Assembly: GCA_902559355.1 (NCBI GenBank)
Contig: CACEHM010000002.1
Span: 1 to 64,000 of the forward strand
DNA length: 64,000 nucleotides
Direction of reading: 5' to 3'
DNA from: an uncultured Gammaproteobacteria bacterium
GTDB taxonomy: Bacteria; Pseudomonadota; Gammaproteobacteria; GCA-002705445; GCA-002716945
The position numbers and the translations under genes were made by a program. The notes beneath the pieces are model-generated. The model saw nothing but the letters and a program-made list of their open reading frames with translations, was not told where the DNA came from and searched no databases. Shown piece after piece: positions 15,497 through 25,786 of this stretch (positions within the stretch are counted from its first letter, which is position 1; each line of letters starts with the position of its first letter).

Positions 15497-18481
15497 ATGC
15501 AGAATATTATTAAAATATTCTTTAATATCATAATTATCTTATTGTTATCATTTTCTGCATTAGTATTTATCTCAGAGAACACATCTACTTTTAATAAAAA
15601 TCTGTCGAGTACTATAAAGAGAGAGTTTCTGGAAAATTATAATCTTACTTCCAAAATTGATTCAGTCAAAATTAAATGGGAGGGAATTAATCCAAATATT
15701 CATATATCAAAATTAAAACTCAGTGATAAAAACAATAATATTATTCTCGATACACCTGTAAGTGTATTTCGAATTGATTTGTTAGAGAGCTTATTTCAAA
15801 TGTCGATGAATGTCAGTGAAATTATTGTAAATAATACATCTGTAGTTCTTACACGGGATAATTCAAAGATCTCTATTAATAACTTAAGTTTTATGGATGA
15901 GGCTAATCAAACTAATAATACAGTTTTCCCTAAAATAGTTCTTAAAAACTCAACAATCAAGCTGAAAGATAAAAGTATAACTAACACTATAAACTTTAAA
16001 ATTAATACTTTAATAGTCAGTAGTATTAAGGATGTACTGACTATTAATGCAAAATTTTTCCATAAATCAAGTCTAGATCCTATCACGCTTATATATCACG
16101 CAAAAAAAGCAGAGGGTAATAATATAAGTAAGGCGTTTATAAGCGGAAACTCTGTGAACTTACCATATGACTTGTTACCTCCATCTTTAAAACAAATAAA
16201 ATCTGATCGCATTTCTTTTAGAATATGGATGGACTTAAACAATATGAAAATTGAGAAATTAGCAGGTAATATCGCAGCTGATAAACTTGATGTAAAACTC
16301 CCTCTCATGAATCTTAAAATAAAAAACGTCAATAGCGATATTCTTTATGTTAAAAATAAAACATTAGAGACACTAAGTCTTATGAGACTTAATTATCATT
16401 TAAATGATAAAAAAGTAAATGATAATAAAATTGTATTTAGTAAGAGTAAATCTAAGCAGATAAAGGTATTTATTAAGAATGGTAGTTATCAGATTATGGA
16501 TGTTTTATCAAAAAAGACTAACTTATTTAATTATGATTATCTTTCTAAGTTGAAAAATCCTAGTATAAGAAATCTTCAAATACACATATCTAGTAAAGAC
16601 ATTTTAAATTATTTTTCTCTTACAGTTGATAGCCCACTGTTGGAACTCAATGAACAATATCAGTTGAATGATATATCTTTTGATATTTATGGAGATTTAA
16701 AGAAGGGACGAATTAATATAAATAATGTTTCCATGGATAATAATGATGCTAACTCAATAGAGAAAATGAATGGATTCATTAATTATAATATAAGAGGTAA
16801 ATCAATATACTTTAGTAGCAACAATCTTAAGGATAAAAATGGCCATCTGATGTCAATTAGTGGCAAGAGAATATCAAAGTATCCATCATTGAAAATCAAG
16901 CTTTCCACTAATATTAAAGAAATTGCACGAACTATTTATCCAGGGATAGAAAAAGATATATTGGAAATCTCGGGAAGCCTTAATAGTAGTATTTACTATC
17001 ATAATAATAAGATTTTCGCTAAAACTAATATAAGCAACTTTTATCTAAATAATTCTGATTCTGTTTATTTATCTTCAGATAAAATAGATTTCTTTTATTC
17101 ATCTAATATGATTAAATCAAATAGATTCACGTTAAGCTTAAATAATCAGAATCAAATATCCAGCATAGATACTAATATCAAACCAAAGACTTATGAATAT
17201 ATCATGTCGTCATTGGGAGAAATTGATACTGTTCTTCTGTCTAAACTATCAATAATTGATAATAAAATTATAAAAGGAAAATCTTTGGTTAAATCCAAAG
17301 TATCCTATAATAAAAAAAGTGGAGAGATAAATTTATATGCCTCCAGTGATTTAGAGGGAGTATCTATTGATTTTTATGGATCATCTATAAAAAAACCTAA
17401 AGAAAAAATCAGTACTACATTAAATTATCAATACTCTTCATCAGTTTCATATCCAATAAAATTATCAGTAGATAAGCACAATTTAGAAATTAAAAATAAA
17501 TCAAAATATCTGTATTTAAAGATTAAATCACCTGCAGCACGAGGATTTATAAAATATCCTAAAATCTTAGATAATGATGAGGTTGTGAATGGATCATTTG
17601 AGTTTATTGATACAAGTTTTTTTGCTGGAGGCAGCTTTCTTGCTTCATTACCAAAAATAAATATTAAAGCTAAATATTTAAAATCAAATAATTTAGTCTT
17701 CGATAATTTTCATCTTATCATGACACCAATGAATGAATATATAGAAATAACCAAACTTAATTTTAAAAATATACATTTAGAAATGACATCATCAGGTAAA
17801 TGGTTCATCACAGATAAAATCAGAACAGAGTTATTTGCAGACATTAAAAGTGATGATTTTGGTCTTGCTCTAAAAACACTTGGCTATCCTGACACAATTA
17901 AAGGTGGAAAACTACAAGCTGAATTATCTGGGATATGGGAAGGCTCTATCCAGGATTTTGGTTTCTCAAAAACAATAGGTACTCTGAACTTCAATATTGA
18001 AAAGGGACAAATAAGTGAATTAGACAAGGGAACTCAAGCCCTCGGTCAAGTCTTAGGGTTGTTTAGCATATCATCAATACCAAAAAGACTATCTTTAGAT
18101 TTTTCAGATTTTTTTTCTACAGGACTTAGTTTTGATAATCTTAATACAGAGATGGATTTAAATTCAGGAATAGCAGACACGAAAAAAATGACGATAACTG
18201 GAAGTTTTGGTGAAATGAGATTGTCTGGCAAATCAGATCTTATCAAACAAACGCATGACCAAGTCCTTATCTTTATACCTGATCTATCTTCTACAAGTCT
18301 TGTTACAGGCGCAGTTATAGGTGGACCAATAGGTGCCGCCGCTTCAATATTTTATGACAAACTTCTCAAGGAGTTTGGACTTGATACAAATAAACTTGCA
18401 GGAATTGAATACTCTATCAAAGGTCCTTGGAGTAACCCTGAAATTAAAGTAACCCAATCGTTTAAACCTATCATCAATTAA
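15497..18481 (+). CDS. YhdP-like AsmA-family envelope protein
   Basis: The 994-aa protein has one N-terminal membrane anchor (about residues 7-27) and a long periplasmic body rich in beta structure, typical of AsmA-like proteins that may form hydrophobic grooves for phospholipid transport between membranes. The C-terminal part carries the recognisable block from GKLQAELSGIWEG through GTLNFNIEKGQISELDKGTQ to the motif VTGAVIGGPIGAAASIFYDK. The protein is shorter than E. coli YhdP (about 1266 aa). The order yhdP-nitrilase-tldD supports the call. The transport role is known for YhdP in E. coli and inferred here. Confidence 0.82.
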   Translation: MQNIIKIFFNIIIILLLSFSALVFISENTSTFNKNLSSTIKREFLENYNLTSKIDSVKIKWEGINPNIHISKLKLSDKNNNIILDTPVSVFRIDLLESLFQMSMNVSEIIVNNTSVVLTRDNSKISINNLSFMDEANQTNNTVFPKIVLKNSTIKLKDKSITNTINFKINTLIVSSIKDVLTINAKFFHKSSLDPITLIYHAKKAEGNNISKAFISGNSVNLPYDLLPPSLKQIKSDRISFRIWMDLNNMKIEKLAGNIAADKLDVKLPLMNLKIKNVNSDILYVKNKTLETLSLMRLNYHLNDKKVNDNKIVFSKSKSKQIKVFIKNGSYQIMDVLSKKTNLFNYDYLSKLKNPSIRNLQIHISSKDILNYFSLTVDSPLLELNEQYQLNDISFDIYGDLKKGRININNVSMDNNDANSIEKMNGFINYNIRGKSIYFSSNNLKDKNGHLMSISGKRISKYPSLKIKLSTNIKEIARTIYPGIEKDILEISGSLNSSIYYHNNKIFAKTNISNFYLNNSDSVYLSSDKIDFFYSSNMIKSNRFTLSLNNQNQISSIDTNIKPKTYEYIMSSLGEIDTVLLSKLSIIDNKIIKGKSLVKSKVSYNKKSGEINLYASSDLEGVSIDFYGSSIKKPKEKISTTLNYQYSSSVSYPIKLSVDKHNLEIKNKSKYLYLKIKSPAARGFIKYPKILDNDEVVNGSFEFIDTSFFAGGSFLASLPKINIKAKYLKSNNLVFDNFHLIMTPMNEYIEITKLNFKNIHLEMTSSGKWFITDKIRTELFADIKSDDFGLALKTLGYPDTIKGGKLQAELSGIWEGSIQDFGFSKTIGTLNFNIEKGQISELDKGTQALGQVLGLFSISSIPKRLSLDFSDFFSTGLSFDNLNTEMDLNSGIADTKKMTITGSFGEMRLSGKSDLIKQTHDQVLIFIPDLSSTSLVTGAVIGGPIGAAASIFYDKLLKEFGLDTNKLAGIEYSIKGPWSNPEIKVTQSFKPIIN

Positions 18482-18495
18482 TATATCCTAGACAG

Positions 18496-19317
18496 ATGTC
18501 TAAGGTATCTACAATACAGCTTAATTCTGGACCTAATATTAAGGTCAATCTATATGATGTGAAAACATTTATAGAACAGATAGCTGATCTTGGATCAAAG
18601 ATGGTTGTCCTTCCAGAGAATTTTGCTCTAATGCCTGAAAATGATGCTGACTATATTAAACATGCTGAAGAGTTAGGGGACGGACAGATACAAAATTACT
18701 TATCTGACCTTGCAAGTTCTTATAAAATTTGGATTGTTGGTGGAACAATACCTATTAAATCAAAAGATAAAGATCGTGTCATGGCCAGTACTATTACCTA
18801 TAATGAAAAAGGAGAACAAGTATCTTTATATAACAAAATTCATCTTTTTGATGTAACTCTCCCAAAATCAAAAGAATCCTATAACGAGTCTAAATATTTT
18901 ATGCCTGGAGATAAAATTGAAGTTATTGATACTCCAATCGGTCGAGCAGGGATAGCCTGTTGCTATGATTTAAGATTTCCAGAACTATTTAGATTACAAC
19001 AAGAACAAAAAGTTGATGTTATTATTTTGCCAGCATCATTTACCGAACAAACTGGGAAGGTACATTGGGAAACACTTATTAAAGCTAGGGCTATAGAAAA
19101 TCTCTCTTTTGTTGTATCTTCATGCCAAGGCGGTTACCATATTAATGGCAAGAAAACGTTTGGCCACACTATGATAGTTAATCCATGGGGTCAAACTTTA
19201 GATATACTTGAAAAGGGAAAAGGCTTTATAAGTAGTGATATAGATTTGTCACAACTGAAATCAATAAGAGAAAATTTTCCAGTTTTAGAACACATGAAAC
19301 TGATTAATAAAAAATGA
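18496..19317 (+). CDS. Nit-type carbon-nitrogen hydrolase (probable deaminated-glutathione amidase)
   Basis: The nitrilase-superfamily triad is visible: Glu in VVLPENFAL, Lys in NKIHLFDV, and Cys in AGIACCYDLRFPELFR. The 273-aa length and the FPELFR context match the Nit1/YbeM/YafV branch, whose bacterial members repair deaminated glutathione. It lies between the yhdP-like gene and tldD as in many gammaproteobacteria, and overlaps tldD by 4 bp. A broader omega-amidase activity cannot be excluded. Confidence 0.87.
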   Translation: MSKVSTIQLNSGPNIKVNLYDVKTFIEQIADLGSKMVVLPENFALMPENDADYIKHAEELGDGQIQNYLSDLASSYKIWIVGGTIPIKSKDKDRVMASTITYNEKGEQVSLYNKIHLFDVTLPKSKESYNESKYFMPGDKIEVIDTPIGRAGIACCYDLRFPELFRLQQEQKVDVIILPASFTEQTGKVHWETLIKARAIENLSFVVSSCQGGYHINGKKTFGHTMIVNPWGQTLDILEKGKGFISSDIDLSQLKSIRENFPVLEHMKLINKK

Positions 19318-20744
19318 ATATAATTAAAGATTACATATTTGAAGAAAACAAACTTAACTTCAATAAGATTGAAGATATAATCGCAGAGTCTTCAGGTCCA
19401 TCAATTGATTTATCTGATTTATATATGCAGTACACCACGGTTGAGAGTTGGACATGTGAAGACGGTATAGTCAAAAGTGGTTCTCAACATATAGATAGTG
19501 GATATGGTATAAGATCTATAAGTAATGAGAAAACAGGTTTTTCATACGGAAATAATTTCAATTTTAATGAAATTATGAAAGCGGCTAAATTATCAAAATC
19601 AATTATCAAATCAAATTCATCACAATCATTAAATTTAAAAGAATATTCAGATTTTGAAAAACTTTACATTTCAGAATCCCCACTTGCATCTGTAACCGAT
19701 GATCAGAAAGTAAACTTTCTTAGAGAAATTAATAAATATATTAAAGGTAAAGACAAGAGGGTTGAGCAGGTAATAATTAACCTCAGCTCCAGCTTTGATT
19801 CAATTTTTGTTGCAAATTCTCTTGGGACATATAGTTTTGATGATAGACCATTGGTTAGGTTTAATGTAATGGTAATATTGAAATCTGGAGACAGAGTTGA
19901 GCGTGGAAGCGCAGGTGGCGGTGGAAGATACACTTATCCAATGTTACTAGATACAAAAAGACCCTATGAGCTGGCTGACGAAGCTATAAGAATTGCGAAT
20001 GTGAATCTAACTTCTAAGCCATGCAAGGCAGGAAATACTACGGTTGTTCTAGGATCAGGATGGCCAGGTGTATTATTGCACGAAGCTGTTGGACATGGTC
20101 TTGAAGGCGATTTTAATAGAAAAAAAACATCAAACTTTTCTGATTTGATTGGACAAAAGGTTGCATCAGATCTGTGTACTGTTATTGACGATGGAACCAT
20201 TAAAGATAGACGAGGATCTTTGTCTATAGATGACGAAGGTACACCAACCGCAAAAAATACCTTGATTGAAAATGGTATCTTAAAAGGATATATGCAAGAT
20301 TTAATGAATGCAAAATTAATGGATGTTAAACCTACTGGAAATGGTAGAAGAGAAAGCTATGCACATCTTCCAATGCCACGTATGACAAATACATATATGC
20401 TTGGCGGAACATCAGAAGCCGATGAAATTATTGAAAGCGTTAAGGATGGTATCTATGCAGTAAACTTTTCTGGCGGGCAAGTAGATATTACTAGCGGTCA
20501 ATTTGTATTTACCGCATCGGAGGCTTATAAGATTGAATCTGGAAAAGTTACAAATGCGATTAAAGGGATGACTTTGATTGGTAATGGTCCCGATGTTCTA
20601 AAAAAAGTTTCTATGGTTGCTAATGATATGAAACTAGATGACGGTGTTGGAACATGTGGTAAAGAAGGACAAAGCGTTCCTGTCGGTGTTGGTCAGCCGA
20701 CACTTAAAATTGATGATATTACTGTTGGCGGAACGGAAGTATAA
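19314..20744 (+). CDS. tldD: Metalloprotease TldD
   Basis: TldD pairs with TldE/PmbA to form a zinc-dependent heteromeric protease acting on unfolded peptides and on modified peptide precursors. The metal motif is HEAVGHGLEGD (about residues 256-266), the active signature of the TldD partner. The 476-aa length is typical. pmbA follows after 2 bp, so the two subunits should be made together. Confidence 0.95.
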   Translation: MNIIKDYIFEENKLNFNKIEDIIAESSGPSIDLSDLYMQYTTVESWTCEDGIVKSGSQHIDSGYGIRSISNEKTGFSYGNNFNFNEIMKAAKLSKSIIKSNSSQSLNLKEYSDFEKLYISESPLASVTDDQKVNFLREINKYIKGKDKRVEQVIINLSSSFDSIFVANSLGTYSFDDRPLVRFNVMVILKSGDRVERGSAGGGGRYTYPMLLDTKRPYELADEAIRIANVNLTSKPCKAGNTTVVLGSGWPGVLLHEAVGHGLEGDFNRKKTSNFSDLIGQKVASDLCTVIDDGTIKDRRGSLSIDDEGTPTAKNTLIENGILKGYMQDLMNAKLMDVKPTGNGRRESYAHLPMPRMTNTYMLGGTSEADEIIESVKDGIYAVNFSGGQVDITSGQFVFTASEAYKIESGKVTNAIKGMTLIGNGPDVLKKVSMVANDMKLDDGVGTCGKEGQSVPVGVGQPTLKIDDITVGGTEV

Positions 20745-20746
20745 AG

Positions 20747-22063
20747 ATGTCTGCTACTTTTCATGAAACTACCGACAAGCTAAAAAGTATAATCGATGGT
20801 TTAGATAATAAAAGAGAATATGAGTTCCACTTTAACTCTGCAGATGGTGCAGATGTAACTTCAAGGTTTGGTGATGTTGAAAATATTCAATATCATAACG
20901 ATGAATCACTCACAGTTACATGTATTGATGGTAAAAGAAAAGGTGTTGCAAGCACAAATAATCTATCTGATGAGAGCATAAAACTAACAATAGATAAAAG
21001 CAAAACGATAGCCTCATATCTCGAGACAGATGAGCACCAAGGTTTAGCAAAGGATAATTTAATTAATCAATTAAATATAGATTGTGATATAAATTTCCCA
21101 AAGACATTTAGTTCAGATCAATTAATAGACATGACCGTTGAGTGTGAAAAAGCTGCACTTGATTATGATAAGAGAATTAATAATAGTGAAGGCTCAGAGT
21201 ATGGATACTCACAATCAAATAATTTGATTTTAAATTCTCATGGAGCAGTAGGGTCTTATTCTTCAACTAGCTATACACTTTCTTGTGTTGTCATAGCCGA
21301 AGAGAATGGTTTAAAAGAAAGAGATTATGCGTATACAACTCGAAGAAACTTCGAGCAGACGGAAAGTGCTCAAGCAATAGGCAAGCTCAGTGCAAAAAAA
21401 GTAATCTCGAGACTAGGCGCGAAATCTATATCTACTAGAAAATGTCCTGTAATTTTAACTCCTGAATTATCAGTTGGTCTATTTTCATCATTTTTATCTG
21501 CAATTAATGGAAACAATATATATAAAAAAAATAGTTTCTTAGCTGAATATTTAAATAAGCAAGTTTTTGCTAGTCATATCAACATTACAGAAAAACCAGA
21601 TATCAAAGAAGGACTCGGTACGAAACCTTTTGACAGCGAGGGGGTTAAAACCTCTGAAAAGCATATAATCGAAGGAGGTGTTCTAAATACCTTTTTACTA
21701 GATACCTATTCTGCAAGTCAGCTTAAGTTAAAATCTACAGGTAATTCTGGGTATACAAACATATTAATAGAATCTTCAAAAAAAATGCTGAATGATCTGA
21801 TTGAATCTGTAGATGAGGGAATACTGGTTACTGAGATGATGGGTTCTGGTGCAAACATGTTGACCGGTGACTACTCAAGAGGCGCGTTTGGATACCTAAT
21901 TGAAAAAGGCAAGATATCATATCCGGTAACAAATTTTACGATTGCATCTAACATGATAGATATGTTCAAAAATATCGAGGAAATTGGTAATGATTACTAT
22001 ATGAACTCGAAGATAAAATGTGGCTCTGTAATGATTAAAGATATGACCATTGGTGGTAGTTAA
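20747..22063 (+). CDS. pmbA: Metalloprotease subunit TldE/PmbA
   Basis: The 438-aa partner of TldD lacks the HExxxH motif, as expected. The C-terminal signature is visible from SARGAFGYLIEKGKISYPV-like sequence (here YSRGAFGYLIEKGKISYPV) to a family-typical end MIKDMTIGGS. It is the last gene of the yhdP-nit-tldD-pmbA run; a 42-bp gap precedes a small secreted protein gene. Confidence 0.94.
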   Translation: MSATFHETTDKLKSIIDGLDNKREYEFHFNSADGADVTSRFGDVENIQYHNDESLTVTCIDGKRKGVASTNNLSDESIKLTIDKSKTIASYLETDEHQGLAKDNLINQLNIDCDINFPKTFSSDQLIDMTVECEKAALDYDKRINNSEGSEYGYSQSNNLILNSHGAVGSYSSTSYTLSCVVIAEENGLKERDYAYTTRRNFEQTESAQAIGKLSAKKVISRLGAKSISTRKCPVILTPELSVGLFSSFLSAINGNNIYKKNSFLAEYLNKQVFASHINITEKPDIKEGLGTKPFDSEGVKTSEKHIIEGGVLNTFLLDTYSASQLKLKSTGNSGYTNILIESSKKMLNDLIESVDEGILVTEMMGSGANMLTGDYSRGAFGYLIEKGKISYPVTNFTIASNMIDMFKNIEEIGNDYYMNSKIKCGSVMIKDMTIGGS

Positions 22064-22105
22064 TTAATGTATTGTCTACTCAGATAATACATGTAATAGT
22101 TAATA

Positions 22106-22423
22106 ATGCTTCACTTAAGGGAAACATTACTCTCACTCATAATTATAATACCCTCTATAGCAGCAGATGCAGCAGATGGTCGAACCATGATCGATAAACT
22201 TACTTGCTATAATTACGAAGAACGCATTGTATTTATTCTTGATCTAAAAAAAGATAATGAAAAATTAAATAGAATGAACCTAGCTGTAGTAAAAAGAACA
22301 GAAGATTCTATAGAGCTTACTGCGCCAGATTTACTTGTAAAATTTGATTCCATTAACTTTGTACTAGATGTGATCCCTACCAAAGCATCCGAAGCTCTCA
22401 CCATGGAATGCACACCATATTAG
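22106..22423 (+). CDS. Small putative periplasmic protein
   Basis: Not recognised. The 105-aa product starts with a signal-peptide-like segment (positive MLHLRE, hydrophobic LLSLIIIIPSIA, then ADA), leaving a mature part of about 80 residues with two Cys (LTCYNYEE and the C-terminal MECTPY), which could form a disulfide in the periplasm. The fold looks beta-rich. A TGTAAT box lies 8 nt upstream of the ATG with no Shine-Dalgarno. It ends 2 bp from the convergent nhaA stop. Confidence 0.6.
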   Translation: MLHLRETLLSLIIIIPSIAADAADGRTMIDKLTCYNYEERIVFILDLKKDNEKLNRMNLAVVKRTEDSIELTAPDLLVKFDSINFVLDVIPTKASEALTMECTPY

Positions 22424-22425
22424 TC

Positions 22426-23604
22426 TTAAGTTTTGTATTTAGATTTTAAAATTAAATAACCAGCTACTGCTGACACAATTGATCCTATAAATATACCTAG
22501 TTTACTACTATCAACGAGTATTTGATCAGTAAATGCTAACCCATTAATAAATAAGCTCATAGTAAAACCAATTCCACATAGCAGTGACAATCCAAATATA
22601 TCTTTTAAAGACACATTATCAGGAAGTTTAAAAATGTTTGTTTTCATTCCAATATAAGTAAACAGTGTAATGCCTATAGGTTTACCAACTAACAACCCAA
22701 GGATGATACCTAAAGATAGAGGGCTGTAAACACTATTTAAAGTTACATCACTAAAATTAATATCACTATTAAAGAAAGCAAAAATAGGCAAAACTAGTAT
22801 ACCTACAAAATTATGTAGTTTATGTTCAAGCTGTTTAAGCATTGAATGTTCTAAATCGTTATTTTCATTATTTGGAATCGTTGTTGCTAAAAGAACGCCT
22901 GCAATTGTTGCATGAATTCCTGATTTCAAAACGAAATACCATAAGAATATACCTAATAGAATAAAGATGTACATCTTCTGAGACCCTGACATGTTCAATA
23001 ATATTAAAAGTGAAAATACAACGGCTGAATATAATAAATAATGCGTACTGATTTCAGATGTATAAAAGAAAGCAATAATTAATACAGCTCCTAAATCATC
23101 AATTATCGCCAACGATAAAAGAAAAACTTTTAAACTTAAAGGAACACTTTTTCCTATAATAAGGAGTACAGCTAGTGAAAAAGCAATATCGGTTGCTGTA
23201 GGGATTGCCCAACCTGACATATTTTCAGGACTTGTATAATTTATTAATACATAGATTAATGCTGGCGCTACCATACCTCCGACTGCTGCGATTGCGGGGA
23301 GTACCATTCTGTCAAAACTGGATAGTTCACCTTCTAATATTTCTCTTTTAAGTTCTAATCCTATAACAAAGAAAAATATTGCCATCAATCCATCATTAAC
23401 CCAGTGGGAAACACTTTTTGTAAAACTAAAGTCTCCTATATTTATAGGAATCGAAGCATACTTAATATCAAAATAAAAAGATTGAAGGGGACTGTTAACT
23501 ACAATTAGCGCAAGGGTAGCGAAGATTAATAATAATATTCCTGATTTTTCTTCTCTTGAGAAGAAATTTTTTATAGCTTGTGTGATGTCAAAGGTATTAT
23601 TCAT
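22426..23604 (-). CDS. nhaA: Na+/H+ antiporter NhaA
   Basis: Inner-membrane antiporter expelling sodium in exchange for protons, useful in seawater. The 392-aa protein has about 12 membrane segments. The paired ion-binding aspartates appear in LLSLAIIDDLGAVLIIAFFY, and the second signature ATDIAFSLAVLLIIG is present. It stands 39 bp downstream of nadC on the same strand, but a TATAAT 9 nt before its ATG suggests its own promoter. Confidence 0.96.
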   Translation of the reverse strand: MNNTFDITQAIKNFFSREEKSGILLLIFATLALIVVNSPLQSFYFDIKYASIPINIGDFSFTKSVSHWVNDGLMAIFFFVIGLELKREILEGELSSFDRMVLPAIAAVGGMVAPALIYVLINYTSPENMSGWAIPTATDIAFSLAVLLIIGKSVPLSLKVFLLSLAIIDDLGAVLIIAFFYTSEISTHYLLYSAVVFSLLILLNMSGSQKMYIFILLGIFLWYFVLKSGIHATIAGVLLATTIPNNENNDLEHSMLKQLEHKLHNFVGILVLPIFAFFNSDINFSDVTLNSVYSPLSLGIILGLLVGKPIGITLFTYIGMKTNIFKLPDNVSLKDIFGLSLLCGIGFTMSLFINGLAFTDQILVDSSKLGIFIGSIVSAVAGYLILKSKYKT

Positions 23605-23613
23605 TCGAAACTT

Positions 23614-23619
23614 ATTATA
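23614..23619 (-). promoter_or_regulatory. -10 box of nhaA close to the start codon
   Basis: Minus-strand TATAAT ends 9 nt before the nhaA ATG at 23604, giving a predicted leader of about 2 nt. No Shine-Dalgarno is present in the gap. Confidence 0.4.
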
Positions 23620-23643
23620 TCAGCTTGTATGACAAGCGTATAC

Positions 23644-24450
23644 TTACACTATCAACATAGAGAAATCTTTCGATTCTATATTTTTTGTTAGCGCACCTAT
23701 AGAGATATAGCGGACACCCTTGATAGCAAATTTTTGTATATTCTTTAGATTGATCGAACCAGATACCTCTATTTTTAAGTTTAAGTTACATTGAATAAAC
23801 TTTTTCAACATTAATGGTGTAAAATTATCCAGTAACACTCTATCTATCTTTAATTGATCTAAACTTTTAGCAAACTTGAGTGTTTTTGCCTCAACTACTA
23901 CTTTTTTGTTATTTGCAATAGCTTTCTTAATTAACTCAATTGGGTTGGTTGTAAACTGCAAATGATTTTCCTTAATAAGAACAGCTGTGGATAAGTCTTC
24001 TCTATGAGGCATACATCCAGCTGCAATACATGCTTCTTTCAATGGAGCCCTAAATAAAGGAAGAGTTTTTCTTGTATGAAGCAGTTTAATTTTCGTAGGC
24101 TTAATTTTTTTTTGAAATCTCTTACAGAGATCATAAGTTCCAGACATAGCCTGTAGATAATTTAGAGCTACACGTTCTGCTTTAAGAAGTGAGTGATTTG
24201 AACCAATAATTTCAGCTATGATTGTATTTTTCTTAGTATACTGACCGTCTTTTATATAGAATTTAATTTTTACTTTTTTATCTATTTGTTTGAATACTTG
24301 TTCAAGCCATCTTATTCCATAGACATGAGATGTTTCTTTAATTTTAATTATGGCTTTGCACTTTTTTTGTATGGGAAGAAGTTTTGTTGTTACATCTTGT
24401 CTACAACGATCCTCATCCAGTGCTAGTTTAATATGCTTATCTCTATTCAT
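23644..24450 (-). CDS. nadC: Quinolinate phosphoribosyltransferase
   Basis: This enzyme converts quinolinate and PRPP to nicotinate mononucleotide, feeding NadD elsewhere in the window. The core motif HTRKTLPLFRAPLKEA includes the substrate-binding HTRKT; the later blocks HREDLSTAVLIKENHL, VVVEAKTL and LLDNFTP are all conserved. The 268-aa length is slightly short because the N-terminal helix is trimmed. It is 4 bp downstream of the symporter gene, so co-transcription is likely. Confidence 0.95.
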   Translation of the reverse strand: MNRDKHIKLALDEDRCRQDVTTKLLPIQKKCKAIIKIKETSHVYGIRWLEQVFKQIDKKVKIKFYIKDGQYTKKNTIIAEIIGSNHSLLKAERVALNYLQAMSGTYDLCKRFQKKIKPTKIKLLHTRKTLPLFRAPLKEACIAAGCMPHREDLSTAVLIKENHLQFTTNPIELIKKAIANNKKVVVEAKTLKFAKSLDQLKIDRVLLDNFTPLMLKKFIQCNLNLKIEVSGSINLKNIQKFAIKGVRYISIGALTKNIESKDFSMLIV

Positions 24451-24454
24451 CAGG

Positions 24455-25786
24455 TCAGGCTTTGAAAGTATCTTTCAACTCTTTTGTTTTTATAAATATC
24501 ATTGGACCTAATAAAATTAATGCAATTAAATTAGGTAATGCCATTAGCCCGTTCATAATATCTGCAATCAGCCACATTAGATTCAATTCTATAATAGCTG
24601 CTACAGGTATAATTATTACCCATAATATTCTGTAGTAGATTATTATTTGTGATCCGAATAAAAATTCAGCACATTTTTCACCATAATAACTCCAACCGAT
24701 AATGGTACTAAATGAAAATAAAATTAATCCAAAAATAACAATGTATTTGCCATTACTTAATAATTGTTCAAAAGATGCAACCGTTAAGACAGCTCCATTA
24801 ATTTCTCCTATCCATAAATTACTCATTAAAATGACAAAAGCGGTGATTGTACAAACTATTAGGGTATCAATTAGTGGCTCAAGCATTGAAATCATCCCTT
24901 GTTTAGCAGGATTATTGGTATTAGCAGCAGCATGAGCAATTGGCGAGCTTCCTAAACCGGCCTCATTTGAAAATACACCTCTTGCAACTCCATACCGCAA
25001 TGCCATCCAAACTGTTGCACCTGCAAAGCCACCGGTTGCTGCAGTGGATGTAAATGCAGATGTAGTAATTAGATTAAATATATATATAACTTCAGTATAG
25101 TTAAGAACGATAATCCATAGACCGCCGAGTATATATATAGCTGACATAAGAGGTACTAATTTGGATGTGATTTTACCAATGGATTTGATGCCTCCAAGAA
25201 TTACAAGTGCAACCAATAAAGCTATAAAAATTCCAACGGTAAAAGCTGAGATACCAAATTCACTTTCAATCACTTGTGATACAGAATTGACTTGTACTCC
25301 ATTACCAATTCCTAAAGCTGCAATCATACCTGCAAGAGCAAATAGATAGGCAAAAATTATATAGTTTTTTGATAATCCATTTTTAATATAATACATTGGC
25401 CCACCAACAGTTTCACCATTTGCATTTTTCTCTCTGTACTTAATAGCAAGGAATGCTTCAGCATACTTTGTCGCCATACCAAATAAAGCAGACACCCACA
25501 TCCAAAATACTGCACCTGGTCCTCCAATATAAATTGCCGTAGCAACTCCAGCAATATTTCCTGTTCCAACTGTTGCAGATAAAGCAGTTGTTAAGGATTG
25601 GAAAGATGTGATTTCTCCATCAGTAGCTTTTTCATCTTTTTTAAAGATTTGTTTGAAAGCTACGAGGATATACGTAAAAGTAAATCCTTTAAGGCCAAGA
25701 CTTAGAAAGATTCCTGTACCTAAAATCAATATAAGTGTAATAGGGCCCCATATCAAACCACTTAAAGTATTTAGAAAATCATACAT
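24455..25786 (-). CDS. Sodium:alanine/glycine symporter (AGCS family)
   Basis: Inner-membrane Na+-coupled amino acid importer with about 11 membrane segments in 443 residues. Family signatures are GTGNIAGVATAIYIGGPGAVFW (in pieces GTGNIAGV and GGPGAVFWMW), NGETVGGPMYYI and FSNEAGLGSSPIAHAAA. Substrate is probably alanine, glycine or glutamine; this cannot be settled by sequence. Its start overlaps the end of the preceding 371-aa gene by 8 bp, so both form one operon with nadC. Confidence 0.92.
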   Translation of the reverse strand: MYDFLNTLSGLIWGPITLILILGTGIFLSLGLKGFTFTYILVAFKQIFKKDEKATDGEITSFQSLTTALSATVGTGNIAGVATAIYIGGPGAVFWMWVSALFGMATKYAEAFLAIKYREKNANGETVGGPMYYIKNGLSKNYIIFAYLFALAGMIAALGIGNGVQVNSVSQVIESEFGISAFTVGIFIALLVALVILGGIKSIGKITSKLVPLMSAIYILGGLWIIVLNYTEVIYIFNLITTSAFTSTAATGGFAGATVWMALRYGVARGVFSNEAGLGSSPIAHAAANTNNPAKQGMISMLEPLIDTLIVCTITAFVILMSNLWIGEINGAVLTVASFEQLLSNGKYIVIFGLILFSFSTIIGWSYYGEKCAEFLFGSQIIIYYRILWVIIIPVAAIIELNLMWLIADIMNGLMALPNLIALILLGPMIFIKTKELKDTFKA